Of a stretch of DNA of 64,000 bases, positions 32,311 through 44,688 are shown piece by piece. Location: NCBI GenBank assembly GCA_023052935.1, contig CM041298.1, positions 60,878,217 through 60,942,216 on the forward strand, written 5' to 3'. The notes beneath the pieces are model-generated. The model was not told the origin of the DNA. It worked only from the letters and a program-made list of their open reading frames with translations, and ran no database searches. Position 1 is the first letter of the stretch. Each line of letters starts with the position of its first letter. Both the position numbers and the translations under genes were made by a program. Origin of the DNA: Piezodorus guildinii (taxonomy: Eukaryota > Arthropoda > Insecta > Hemiptera > Pentatomidae).

Positions 32311-34750
32311 ACACCTACTTACGTACGGGAAGAAAAAAACATATTTTTTTTTACGAAAATTTCTTATAATATATGTATCTGAGGAATATGTATGTGTAAT
32401 ATCGTAAGCAGTCCTGATAAAATTATGGGTTTACTATCATTCCATTATGACAGTATTCTTGAGTACTGTTTTTCAGTTTGTAGTTTCAGGAGACTTCGGA
32501 AAAGTTTTTTTCAGACTGAATGCTGTTCGATCGGCTTACGAAGGGGAAAAAAGGGACTGTATGAGTGAATTGGTGTGATTAGGGGTGAAATAAATTAATT
32601 AAAAAAGATTGTGAAATTCGGGTTTTCGTATTCGAATCTTTTATTGTATATTTTGTTTCGCAGTAAATATATTTCAAAATTATTTGATGATCTATAACCC
32701 GATGTATATATTTAAGCTTTTTAAGCTTGATTAAAATGATTTAAAAATTGATTAAAATAGATTGCTACATTTCAATTTTTTATTTTACCATTTTGAGAAG
32801 ATGTTCGGAATTGCGGTGATCAATGATAGTTACTATCACGACCGAAACTGCATCCAAATTTACCAGTGATTCATTCTATGGTAATAATTTTTCTAGAATT
32901 ATTTTAACTCTTGTCTATTATCTTTTTAGCTTAATTTTGGTCTATTATTTTTAATAACGGAATTTTTAATAAGTACAAGAATAATTAGGAGAACGCAAAT
33001 AGTTAAGAAGTGCAGTATAAATGGTTTTGGTTAGGATTTTGTCTTAGTACTTCACTTTATTTTAAATTGTGCTACTATTTCGACCTTTCCTTTGTTTATA
33101 TACACTTTTGGTTTGTTATTTTTAATAATGAACCTTTCTAAAAAAAACTTCCCACTAATCCTTCAAAATGTGAGGTCTCACTATTCAAGATACAAAGAAT
33201 GAAAATAAAGATAAAAAAAAAAATAAAGGTACTTCGCCTTAAATTAAATAATATAGCAAATAAAATTGATTCATATAAAATGAAATTACATATAAAACTA
33301 TAAAAGAATCATCGAAATAGATTTAGAAATAGTGTTTGCATATTTTAATGCCTATTTTTCATTATGAATTGACACTGTACGTAGATCGAATTTCTTATGG
33401 TTTTTCAAGAAATTAGTTTATTGCTATACATATATGTTAATTGTCTACACACCGATACAAGTTTTAATATCGTAATTTGATTATTTAAAAAAAAATATAT
33501 ATTTAATAATTTCCAGCTTTTTAATACTAGTGCAAAACAATGATAATAATAATAAATTGAACAAATGGGTACCCTGGAACATTTTAATATTAATTCGAAT
33601 AAACAAACATATGTAAAATAACACGTTTAAAAAAGTAGTTTATTTTGAATTAAAATGGTATGATTAAAATGTGGTAATTTCGCTTTCATTTACTTTATTA
33701 CTATTTAACAGTTAAATTAGTATTAACACTTGACGTGGAAACCTAAATTCTATTTTTTATCAATTAATTTAAATTTAGAAATTACTTAAAACTTAAATTA
33801 CAAGTTCTACGTCTCTCTATTTATTTATTAACAGATATAATTTATAACGAGTTTAGTAGGTTGTTAAATTATTCTATAATTTTTCATTGTTCATTCGTCA
33901 GTAAGATTGATACGGAAGATCGTTAATTTATTAGACTAGAAACAATTAGAGGTATCGTAGAGAAAAAAAAATATCCAAATTAAAAATTAAACCTATGTTT
34001 AATTTGAAAAACAATAATGCTTAAATTATTTTCTCTTAGTTTTTTAATTAATATGTAATTGATCCTCACGGATTTATGGTCCACCAAAAAATACTCACAT
34101 AGGTACAAAATCACAAAACATTTCAATTAAAAAGGTTAAGACTCATAACGACAGTTTTTTGGTATTTTAAGAAAAACCTATCTACGGTCGTACTACAGTC
34201 AAAATTTACGAAAAATCTAATCTTCTTTTCATAACAAACTTCACGGGACGAGAGCAGAATTATAAAATACGTCATTACCTTAAATGCCTGTTAAAGAAAG
34301 GCTGAAAAGAAGCCGGATGAGAGACTTCCTCTGCTAAACCAAAACCTAGGAAGGGTTGCTGCTGGGCACTTTCCTTCCCTAAGGCTGTACTATCGGGTAT
34401 ACTGTTAAAGTTTTCTCTAACTCAGTTTCTTGTTGTTAGATAACTTCTGACAGGTGTGTATAATAAAAAAAGTAAATAATTTAGATTAATTTTGGTTTAA
34501 AATAAATTATTCATTCATATTTTAAACTTAAAATATTCAATCAAAAGAATATTCGTGATTCTGCGCGGACAGTATTGTAATGACTTTATCTATCAGCCTC
34601 AAACAATTATTTCTTTTATAATGTAAACCAAATTAGTCATACTCCATTTATCTTTTTATTTTTACTTTGCATAAATATATTAAAAAAGGGCGTAACTATA
34701 TTAAATTCCCAGGATTGCATCGCAAATTCCTCCCTCCTACGTACTTCCTC
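32311..34750. other. Long AT-rich stretch, no genes recognised
   Basis: About 2.4 kb. A family B-like block ('ttaataatgaacctttct', then 'gaggtctca') lies at about 33110-33200. Otherwise nothing. Confidence 0.5.
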
Positions 34751-34755
34751 ATCAT

Positions 34756-34804
34756 CTGCCAGTGCGGAAGAACTGATATGAGGAGTATCTCCGCACTGGC
34801 AGAT
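34756..34804. repeat. Short perfect inverted repeat (14-bp arms)
   Basis: 'tctgccagtgcgga' and its exact complement 'tccgcactggcaga' are separated by about 21 nt. The right arm is at the 5' edge of a Jockey fragment, so it may be a truncation-inversion scar. Confidence 0.85.
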
Positions 34805-35765
34805 CCTTCAATGCAAATCTTAACAATTCCTATTTTTCCCTTTTTAATAAATTTGCTGGTGTTCCTCAAGGCAGTATCCTAGGACCCATCCTTCTTCAAT
34901 TTATACAGCTGATATCCCATCCGATCCTTACACATTCCTTTGCACTATTGCTGATGACACATGTGTGCTATCAGTCAACAACGATCCAACTATTGCATCA
35001 AAAACTCTCCAATCCCACGCCAGAAACCTTGAAATATGGTGTCAGGTTTGTAGATAATAAAAGGAAATCCAATAAATTCCACTAAATAACCTTTATCCTC
35101 CGTCATAAACCTATGACATCCTACCCAACAGTATCCTTCAATACCAGTCCTCTGGTGCCGGTTGAACAAATCCGATACCTAGGACTGCACCTTAACGTCT
35201 TACTTGGAACCCTCGTACAAAACTGAAACGACAAGAAACTACTCTACGTTTTCTTACTTCAAAACTTACTGGAAAAACGCACCAACCTTCCACTTAACTA
35301 CAAAAGACTCATTCAAATGACTATCATAAGGCCGGTATGGGCTTACGGGGTAGAGCTTTGGTGCTCTACTAAACCATCAAATTCTTCTGGTTTTCAATCC
35401 CTACAATTCTAAATCATTCGTAAAACCCTCAATGCTCTTTACATTGTAACGAATAAACCGACCCATAATGTTCCATGTGTTGCGGATTTGGCCCGGACCA
35501 GATACTTTCACTCCTTTCATGACAAACTCCATTTTCAATCTAATCCAGTAGTTTCTATCCTTTCTTCCTCTTAAATTCCTGGTAATCCTCCAAGAAGTTT
35601 AGAAAAAAGATGGTCGCGAGCCTTCTAGCTTCGAATATTTTTAGAGCTCTTCCAATAGAAAGCTTCTCTACAAGTGTATCATGATTCTCATATTTACTCA
35701 CATTTAATCAATCAACTGTAATGCTTTAAACAGTTGTAAATAGCAATGAACAAATGAAACAAAAT
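34800..35765 (+). pseudogene. Jockey-like RT fragment, decayed (second subfamily)
   Basis: Reading across frames: FAGVPQGSILGPILL (about 34853-34897), ADIPSDPYTF, then IADDTCVLSVNNDPTIAS (motif C altered from FADD to IADD), then IRYLGLHLN (about 35170), RPVWAYGVELW (about 35330) and finally KRWSRAF near the end. A 3'UTR of about 140 bp follows. Numerous frameshifts and an altered active site: not functional. Confidence 0.8.
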
Positions 35766-37015
35766 TATATCCATAAACATTTTTTTCGAATTATGCCTTT
35801 ATTTATTATAGTAATTCAATAATTTTACATTTTCGGTGATGTTTACAAGTGTTGTTAATAACGGAATGCTCCAAGGGGAACAGAGAAAATTGCCTTGTAA
35901 TGTCGGGACAAAGAGAGAAGAGAAGTATATTATTTTAATTAAACTCTGATCCCAAACGCTCTTCTATACTAAACGTTTAATTTGAATCACGGAAATGCTC
36001 ACAATTCCTTTGTTTGTTAGTCTAGAATCTTGATTATAGGGATTTGACTATGATTCAAATGTAGAAAAAAATAAGAAAAAATATGAGCTCTGTATTTATT
36101 ATAAATTATAAATATATTGTGTGCGCACTCTCCTTTAAAATTTATAAAATCTTAATATGTTTATATTCACACCTGTCATGCGGTTGACAATCAGGGAATG
36201 TGAATGACAATAAGGTAGTTGGTGTGACGTGATAGTCATGAAGGAGAGAGGATATCTTACGGCATATATTTCTAGCTTGATTCCAAACATGCATTTATAT
36301 TCGGAGACCTCTCATTAAACTTCTTTTCAGTCTTCTGTGAGTGTTCTGGGACATGTTGGTAGTGGATATGTTTTGTATTAATGTGTATAAGTTGTGAAAA
36401 TGCTTATAGAGGGTTTGAATTTTTTCGTTGACGGTTCGCATGTGTAGGTCTGTAGGTATACAAGAGCAATGTTGCTAACGAACAATATGAATATGTTTTA
36501 GTTCTAAAAAACTATAAATAAAGTATTTCCATATAATTTAAATTGCATCCGTGATTTTCTAAAGGAATTACCATTTATTTACAGAACACAACTTTAAAAA
36601 TGACCTATTATGTATTGAAAATACTAGTGGGGGTTAAATTTTATTCTTACGTAATTTAAATATTAATCTGAATAATAACATTAAGCCTTTGTCGGCAAAA
36701 ATACAAAAGCCTTACCTATCCCTTTTTTTCTACCTTCCTCCCCATGGGGTGACGGGTCTACCAAGAACCCAGAAATCAACTAACAAGTTTGTTAGGGCTG
36801 ATCAAGAGATAAACGATAGTATGTTTATCTCTTTACCAGGATTTAAAATGCCGCCTTTAAATTATTAGTAATATCCTTGGCCACTTCTTAAAACTTGTAT
36901 CTATAAAGGTTGGATCGCCGACCTCAGGTACTTCCCATATCTGCTCCGTTCCCTGTTGCCTTGAACTATTGTACTATTAGGAAATTAAGGAGTTGGTGTC
37001 TATTTTCAATTAATT
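35766..37015. other. Spacer without recognised genes
   Basis: Patches at 36160-36480 and 36720-36980 are less AT-rich but have no recognisable frame. Confidence 0.5.
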
Positions 37016-39386
37016 TTTTTTTTTTTTTTATTGAGATATATTACAATTTGTTTCTATATGAATATTAGTAATAGTGATATATGATCCCATTCACACAATA
37101 TATACAGTATAAAATGATAAAGTCAAATAAATAAAATATAATATATATACAAAATAAGAAAACAAACAACAACCTATAATTGAGATAAATACAAATAAAT
37201 GATATATATATAGAATTAAATAATAATAAATATAAAAACAAAACAAATCAAAACATTAACCTATAATTGAGATAAATAAAAGTTTTCAAATAAACAAACA
37301 TCATTCAAACAAACATAACTATATAAAAAATATACAAGTGCTATAGGGACCCCAGACTGGGCCATTCCCTACACTTGTGGAGGAAAAAAGCGGAATCTAA
37401 GAGATCCTAGACCCTCGCTCTCAGCCGCGTCACTGGTGTAACTCAGTGGAGGCCGAACTAGGGCGCAATAGCCACAAACATACATTACATGAGTGGAGGA
37501 TCTGACCAGTGTCAGAACTCCAATTTAAGCGTTTACAATACGTCTCGCGGCCACTGCCGTTTCAATCTTCGAGGAGGATTGTAGGGATGGTTGGTACTGG
37601 ATAGGGATTGTGCTAGAGGGTTAGGATGATGACTAAGGTTCTGATGAAATTTGGAAAATTTGGATGGTACCAGGTCTAAAATAAACGGAATTTTAAGGTC
37701 GTGGTGTAAGGTAGAGTTGGTAACGTAATAAGGAGCATTGACTATTGTTCGGAGGACTTTGGATTGGAAGGATTGGATGCGTTTGATGTTAGAATGTTTA
37801 GCTGTCCCCCACAGTTCAAGTCCGTAGGTCCATATTGGCTTCAGTACTGTCTTGTATATTAGTAATTTGTTGTCAACTGTAAGATGAGATTTTCTGTTTA
37901 GTAGTCTGTATAACTGGCCGAATCTGCGGTTAAGTTCTTTTCTTTTAAGTCTTGTGTGTGGGTTCCACGTCAGTCTTTTGTCTAGTAAAAAGCCAAAATA
38001 CCGGACTGTGTCAGAGGAAGGAAGCGGTAGGGAATTGAAATAAACCGTTGGACAGGATTTGCGTCGAAGAGTGAATGTGACGTGTGAGCACTTGTTTTCG
38101 TTCACCTTAATACGCCAAGCGTTACACCAGTCTTCGACAAGGGAAAGGTGATTTTGTAAATTAAGCGATGCTGCTTCAGGATCGGAATTGGATGACAAAC
38201 TGGCGGTATCATCAGCAAATGTTGCCAGAAAGGTATCGGGATTGGTAGGGATATCGGCGGTGTAGAGGATGTAGAGGACGGGTCCCAAGACGCTGCCTTG
38301 AGGAACACCAGCCTCAACAATGTAATGTTTGGAAAATTCTGAGCCACAGCGAACTCGGAAGGAGCGGTTTGATAGATAGGATCGGAGGACTAGGTATAAG
38401 GATTGGGGTAAATGGGTTTTGAGCTTAAAGAGCAATCCCGGGTGCCACACCCGGTCGAAAGCTTGAGCTATGTCCAGAAAGGCACCCGAACAATACTCCT
38501 TGCACTCAAGGGCGGAGGAAATGTGGTCCACAACTCGGAGTCCTTGCTGAACCGTGGAATGTTGAGGACGAAATCCGAACTGATGAGAAGGGAAATTTTG
38601 AAATTTGGCTAGGATTCGTTTTAGTAGGAGCTTTTCGAAAATTTTTGAGAGGATCGGAAGTAGGCTGATAGGTCTGTAAGATGACGTGTTGTTAGAAGGT
38701 TTGCCTGGTTTTAGGAAAAGGATGATAGTTGAATGTTTCCATAAGAGAGGAAAATAGGTAGTGCGTAGGATACAGTTATAGAGATACGTAAGGAATGTAA
38801 TGGCTTTAGGTGGAAGTTGTCTTAAGATTTGAGGAGTAAGGAGATCGTATCCAGGGGATTTACGGAGAGGAAGGTTTTTAAGAAGATATCTGACCTCAGA
38901 GGGATTAACTGCTTTAGGTGGTAAGGAGAGCGGTATTGGTGATATAAGGAACTCTTCAACTGCTGCCGTATGGGTTGGATTAAGCTCTGGATGAGGAGTA
39001 AAGACTTTGGAAAGGTGCTGTGCGAATTCCTCAGCCTTATCCTTGTCAGAAGCAGACCAGGAACTATCACAGCGCCGGAGAGGATGGGAAATGGTGTGGG
39101 ATTTTAGGATTCTCTTTGTGACATTCCACAGGGAATTGTCACGAGCCGAGAGAGAGGAGAGGTAGGTATTGTAGGATTGGGAACGGAAGATCGCCAACTC
39201 CCGCTTTCTAGTTATAGGAGCGGCGATCCTCTGGGTGGCGGGTGCGTTGCCATAATGTTCTGGCTCGGCGTTTGCTTTTGATGAGGTCTGTCAGGTGTTG
39301 TGGTAAATGGCTTTTATAAGGAATTATTTGGGAGTACTTGGGAAAGGAGGCAGTCCAGGCGGCTTGTTGAATAGCGGTTAAAATTA
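37016..39386 (-). mobile_element. 5'-truncated Jockey element (Jockey C)
   Basis: A T-run (37017-37031 on plus) is the 3' poly(A) tail on the minus strand, preceded by an AATAAA-like signal. Then 3'UTR, RT, and homology with Jockey A ends near 39386 at the TAIQQAAW codons. Closer to Jockey A than to Jockey B in protein sequence. No TSD found. Confidence 0.88.
37533..39386 (-). pseudogene. Jockey ORF2 reverse transcriptase, one deletion near its 5' end
   Basis: A 554-codon open frame (39197-37533) with SYRPISLLPI, AFLDIAQAFDRVWH, AGVPQGSVLGP and FADDTASLSS (catalytic Asp pair present) and the end PRRLKRQWPRD. Upstream (39386-39208) another frame contains TAIQQAAWTASFPKYS and RRARTLWQRTRHPEDRRSYN, the expected linker between endonuclease and RT. 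The two are separated by a small deletion and stop near 39200: Jockey A has about 10 more bases there. The endonuclease is missing by 5' truncation. Compared with Jockey A (3169-5298) it is also missing a few residues around ILAKFQNFPSHQFGF. Confidence 0.88.
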
Positions 39387-39804
39387 TAACATTTTTGAGA
39401 AGATATGAGAGAGATGAAAAGGGTGACAATAGAGACTCGTAAACAGAGGCTAAACCACGACGGTAGACGAGAGAGATGAGAGTCATTTGACCCGAGTCAA
39501 ATGCTGGGACATGAAACTAGGAGACGCATAAGACGAATTCTATCTTCGTTAGCCGACTAAGTGTCCTTAGGTAACTTCTTTGTAATATTGTTTTGCAAAG
39601 CTAGTATTAACGAGTCCCACAGTGTTCTTAGTCATATCCCAATGCAATATTCAAATATAATCCCATTCTGATCGATTTGTCTAATTTAAAATTAATATAA
39701 CAGCTTCAGTTACAAACTCATGGTCACATAATCATACCTTTCATGCCACCTGATATTATAATCAGATCGGTAAACACGACCTCATTAGAAGGTAACTCCA
39801 ATGC
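39387..39804. other. Spacer between Jockey C and the RTE-like copy
   Basis: No recognised feature. Confidence 0.5.
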
Positions 39805-39816
39805 TTTCAGTAAAAT

Positions 39817-40572
39817 GATAATAATAATAATAATAAAAGGCTTACCGAACCAGAAGGTTCGATGCCGATACCACCAAACCTTGCCTGCACAGACTCGTCC
39901 AATGTTCGTTGGTCAGGCTCAAGCCCCCAAGATCAGCCTTAATACAATCCTCTCATCGACGCTTCGGCCTACCTTTCGGACACCTACCAGTCGGTTCAGC
40001 GAATACTAACTTTCTCGGAACACGTTCCTTACCGGGCCCAACAACTTTACTCGCCCATTTGAGTCTCCGCGATGCTATCAACTCAATTATATTCACAGGG
40101 TACAAACTCCGCAATTCCGCGTTGTGCAACCTTCTAAACTCCCCAGTGGCCTCATCTCTCTTCGGACCAAATATTTTGCGCAGTATCTTTTTTTCGAAAA
40201 CCTTAAACCGTTGTTCATCCTTCAAAGTAAGCGGCTACGTTTCACATACGTAAAGAACCGTCGGAAGAATAATAAATTTAATAATTTTATAAGTTTTTAG
40301 ACAGAAGCCGCGAGCTAAGTAATTTAGCAACTGAATAATAACACGCATTTCCACCCTTTAACCGAGACTTTATTTCTTCCTGGATTTAATTTTTTCTTGT
40401 TATCATTGAACCTAAATACTTGAATTTCTCTACGTGTTCAAAAGTATGCCCTGAAATATTAATATCATCAAGATCGCCACCATTTCTGCTACTAATCATA
40501 TATTTCGTCTTATTGGTATTTAATTAGAGACCTATTTGTTTACCGGTTTTTATTAACACACTTGTATTTAGT
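39817..40572 (-). mobile_element. RTE-like retrotransposon, copy 6, with 12-bp TSD
   Basis: 'tttcagtaaaat' flanks the insert at 39805-39816 and 40573-40584. This is the longest copy of the family here (756 bp). On the minus strand: LNTNKTKYMISSRNGGDL, HTFEHVEKFKYLGSMITRK, then the segment 40225-39953 with FEKKILRKIFGPKRDEATG, NAELRSLYPVNIIELIASRR and GRCPKGRPKRR, then SNLRV-like codons and a (TTA)n-type tail. The NxxKTK and YLG motifs are standard for the post-palm region of RTE-type RT. Broken by several shifts and stops. Confidence 0.88.
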
Positions 40573-40584
40573 TTTCAGTAAAAT

Positions 40585-41289
40585 ACATAAATATATCAAT
40601 TAATGCAGTTGTTTAAGCTACCGCTGCCTAGAAAACCAACGCGAAATACATGGCAGATCCTTAATTAAACTAGCTCCACTTCTAAGTTGCAGGCATCCAA
40701 AAAAAATACACTGACTTGAAAAAAAAATCAGGAGTAGTTTAGAAATTTGAGACTACGATCTGATGATGAATATTACAAGATAAAACGCATCAAAACATAT
40801 GGTTTGACGTTTGAAAGTTAATTTTTACATGAATCTTCCGAAACTAATACATTAGGGTTTTATATTGGTTTAAGAAGATAAAACACAGATTTCTTAAATT
40901 AAACTTATAAAATTAAACATGTTTAAACTTTAGAATTGTTTAAAACTCATTTGGGATCTTAGAGGAGGATAAATTTCGCAGTTGCAGAAAACAAGCCATT
41001 CCTAACACGTTTCAAGAACTCGGAGACGGGTTTCATTTATCATTGGGATTTCATAGGTAGCTGTTTCTTGACAGGACTAACAGGAATTAATGGTTTTAAA
41101 TTGTGAGCGGTAATGGAATAGGCTCGCTCTACATCTTCCAATTTTATCCCCCGATTCATTTGTCATTTTAATAGAACGTAGCAGTTTTAAAGAAATCAAT
41201 TTCTCTTCGCCACTTGATCCCATTTGAATAAAAATAAAATTAAAGATTTTTTTATTTTAACCTTGAATCAAATATCGTTACCTTTAAAA
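40585..41289. other. AT-rich spacer
   Basis: No recognised feature. Confidence 0.5.
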
Positions 41290-42065
41290 AAATCAAGTTC
41301 GCGCAACACACTACTACCACCATTGTTTCAGACTAAATAATCTAACAATAGAAATTATTATCCACAATAATCACTTAAGCCTGTGATTTTTTTTTTTTTT
41401 ACAGTGTTACGGTTTGTAGCTTTGTATAAAAAGCATTTTTTTCTAAAAGCTTTAGCGTAACAATGGTACCTATATTATAAATATCTAGAAATTTATCGCC
41501 CTAAAACACCTTACCTACCTATATTATAAATAAATATTACTATTCTTGAGTTCTAGAATATTATAATTATTATCCATCCAAATCCCGTGTTCCTCAAGGC
41601 AGCTTCCTTGGTCCTATCATTTGCATTTTATTTTCAGCTGATATTCCTGTTCACCCCACTACCTTCCTTGCAGCGTTCGCTGATGAAATATCCGTCCTAC
41701 CCTCTCACTCAAATCCTCAAACTGCATTTATTAACCTCAAAGGCATATTTTATATATGAAAGGCATATTTATATTATACAACAATATATTATTATGTTAA
41801 AAAAGAATAAAAAAAAGTGCCTAAAAGACTATTTTTTGCGCTTTTCTCTTCTTTTTTTTTATATCAAATTCGTTTAATATACATATCTACCCTTGTTTGT
41901 ATCAATGCTAACTAGATGATATGGTATTTTTTTTTTTCGAATCTATAAAATTAAAGGAACTTTTAAAGAAATATAATAACGGCATTTAAGTCCTGTCAGA
42001 TTATTTCAATCAGAATGAAACCTGCATACTATTAAAGCCTAATTCCTTATACATTGATTTAAAAA
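41290..42065 (+). repeat. Dispersed repeat family A, copy 6, fragmentary
   Basis: A terminal block near 41295-41345 ('cgcgcaacacac') and an internal block at 41895-42065 ('aatgctaactagatgatatgg', 'tttcaatcagaatgaaac') lie either side of a Jockey fragment. Probably one copy with an insertion and deletions. Confidence 0.55.
41585..41750 (+). pseudogene. Jockey RT fragment (motif B'-C region only)
   Basis: About 55 codons: RVPQGSFLGPIICILF, ADIPVHPTTFLAAF, then ADEISVLPSHSNPQT. The catalytic FADD has become FADE. Truncated at both ends. Confidence 0.75.
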
Positions 42066-42097
42066 GTTTAGTTGCTTAGTAAACACGACTGTCCTAT

Positions 42098-42790
42098 CCT
42101 TAATCGCTGGGATAACAATCATCAACAATCTCAGACAACACAATCGTCCCATCTACTCCTCAGGCTACTACTTGGACGCCTACAGCTTCATTTGTTTGTT
42201 TGTTGTTTGTTTATTTATTTAACGTCACTTTATGCTACTATGGCTAATCGGACGATGCTACAGTGGGAGTCCTAAATTTTGCCTATCCAGGTTTTATTAG
42301 GATAGGGATCTTTAACGAGTACCTGACATCGCACAGGCTCGGGACCACCTTTTAACGTCCCCTCCGAAGGACGGCGTAACTAAGGATTTTTTACTCCATT
42401 AAAAAATCCTAGGACCACCTGCGGGTTTGAACCAGTGACCTTTAGCATGGGAGGCTGTTACGCTAGCCACCCAGCTACAAGTGATCCCCAGCTTCATTTG
42501 TACTAGAGTGTTGCAACCTGCTTTAACCTTCTAAATGCTCTAGTGCCCTCATACCTCTTAAGGACCAAAAATTTAACGTAGAACATTATCCTAAAAACTC
42601 CTATGACGCTGTTCATCCTTCGATTTAAGCGAGCACTTTTCACCGTCTGGAGATTAAAACTTTTGTCGATTCTAATCTTTAAGTTTTTTCATGGAACTGC
42701 GAAGTTAGTAGTTTCGCTACCGGAAAATAACACGGCTTTTCCGCCTTTAACCACGATTTTATTTCATTCTGAATTTAATTCTTCTAGTTA
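42098..42790 (-). pseudogene. RTE-like fragment, copy 7, split by SINE-2
   Basis: 42098-42195 and 42502-42790 match, in order, the reverse-oriented copy at 39817-40572 ('aatcgtcccatctactcctc' region, then 'gttgcaacctgctttaacc', 'ttcatccttcgatttaag'). The SINE between them explains the gap. Strongly diverged. Confidence 0.6.
42196..42488 (-). repeat. SINE-2, tRNA-derived, with 13-bp TSD
   Basis: 'cagcttcatttgt' flanks the element at 42183-42195 and 42489-42501. On the minus strand the head contains box A-like 'tagctgggtggctagcg' (42461-42477) and box B 'ggttcaaaccc' (42423-42433). The body includes an internal hairpin ('aggattttttac' / 'aaaaaatcct') and the 3' end is a (CAAA)n/(TAAA)n-like tail. 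293 bp. Diverged relatives are at 6283-6693 and 59030-59290. Confidence 0.85.
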
Positions 42791-44384
42791 GAATATAGCC
42801 TGAATAAAAAAACCTTTCAAAACATGCATAATATTTGCTAATTTTCGTTAATTATATGCGTCATGAACTTTTTTTTTTAAATCTTTAGATTTCGTTTGGA
42901 TGTTTTTATCATAACGATAAAATAAAATCGTGTTTATAGTATTTTCACTCCTATAAAAAAAATAAAGTACCAGGTCTTCTACGGGCCCGAACTAAAGAGT
43001 TTAGAGGTCGTAAGTTCGAATGGTGGAAGAAGTCCATATAACCACACATCTTGGTCGTAATCTTGATACATGTTTACGACAGACCTTATGGGGTAGATTC
43101 TACTGGATGCACTTCGTTGTATGTCGGTCACGAACGATTGTTTATGACTTAACCCAAGATTTAAACATTCTGACATTTAAAAAGGCAATATAATGTGTTT
43201 TTAAACTTATCTTCAATATATTTCAGGGACTAGTTATCTGCAGTAGTTAAATTAAGAAAAAAATGAACCAAACTCATTAAAAGCTTTTATTTTTATTTAA
43301 AAACATTTTAAAACTCATGTTCTTAATCTGGTTGCCTCCTCAAATATTCAAATTCTATCGTTTGATTTTTATTCAATGTAAGTGCTGATTTGTTTTGATA
43401 TAATCTTCACATATAGGACTATATATTACCAGCTGCTTTATTTGCGAATATAAGCTAATTTATTATTTCTATCGAATGTTGCCGTGGAACGTAGTAAATA
43501 TTATATATTATAATGCCGTCATACACAGGGAACATTACCCTGATAATTTTTTGCTAGTCCTTTCAACCTTTGATTTTTTTTTTTTGGTACTGAAAAGAAC
43601 CAGATAAACAGTGATACTTTCTTATTTTTTCAACTACAGAAGAAAAGGCAGAATACAGCGTTGTTTCATTTCTAAGAAGAGAATATGAAATCACTACGCC
43701 TCGACTGCCATAGATCTGATATACAGCCCTGCCATCTCTCTGTTGGAAATTAAATGACATTGATGTTGACATATTCTACCGACGCTGGTATTACACAAAT
43801 AGAAGTCAACCACAGAATCTTGAGGAATCTCTGGGTTATACGTTTCCTCATCATACTCGACACTAACTCTAGAGTGTCACATCAGTCAAGAGATAATACT
43901 ATTACATGGGGATTTTAAGTGAATAGGAAATTCTCGAAAACAACTGATTTTGCTCGGTTTTTACTAAATCACTCGATAAAAAAAAAAAGGCTTCAAATTA
44001 TTACACAGTGGTTTATTTTTTCAAAATAACAATATTAGGTAATAACTGTTTATAAGATATGCCAGATTCAACATTAAAATTTATTTAACCAATGTTTCGC
44101 GGATTGGCGTAAAGTAAAGTAAAGTAAACTTCTGGAGCCTGATTCTTTTTTCTTAACTTCTATTTCCTCTACTAGGCCATATATAGAACAGAGAGTTTCG
44201 GTAGAGCTCTTTAACAGGTGATGTACTTGATAAAGTGAAGCCCATTAAAAATCTAAATAAATATCTAATTTGGTATTCGGGGGGTCCTTAGTTAATAAAA
44301 TTATAACAAATTATAATAAAATTATCGGATGAAGGATTCTGAGAACGTTTTTTGTTGTGAAATGCTCGTATAAATTAGGTATAC
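42791..44384. other. Spacer; possible tRNA-like SINE remnant near 42970-43060
   Basis: At 43003-43030 'agaggtcgtaagttcgaa' resembles the D-to-T region of tRNA-derived SINE heads (box B GTTCGAA). No second copy is seen in this window, so I do not call it. A 69-codon minus-strand ORF at 43563-43772 has no recognisable motif. Confidence 0.35.
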
Positions 44385-44570
44385 ACTAAACCGACTGGTA
44401 GGCGTCCGAAAGGTAAACCGAAGCGTCGATGGGAGGATTGTGTTAAGGCTGATCTTGGGGGCATGGGCTTGAACGGTGATCATTGGACGATCCTGTGTAA
44501 GCGGAATTTGGTAGTATCGGCATCGAACCTTCGGGTTCGGTAAGCCTATTATTATTATTATTATTTGGTT
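44385..44570 (+). mobile_element. RTE-like retrotransposon 3' end, copy 8
   Basis: About 50 codons (PTGRRPKGKPKRRWEDCVKA and on to SNLRVR), a stop, then about seven ATT repeats. Very short truncation product, with sequence well conserved relative to the copy at 12635. Confidence 0.82.
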
Positions 44571-44688
44571 TTATGCCTAGCATTTCCTTCTATGATCTAA
44601 ACATCATGGCTTTGTTTAACGTTTACTACTTAAAGGTTTTGAACATTCCAAAACCCCTAGTAGCCATAAAGTAGGCGTAAACATAACT

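Noticed and set aside
33000..34700. LTR retrotransposon or endogenous virus
   Set aside because: No LTR pair, tRNA primer-binding site, protease or integrase motif found here or elsewhere in the window.
42970..43060. Third SINE or tRNA-like head ('agaggtcgtaagttcgaa')
   Set aside because: Only a box B-like phrase; no second copy in the window and no clear tail or TSD.
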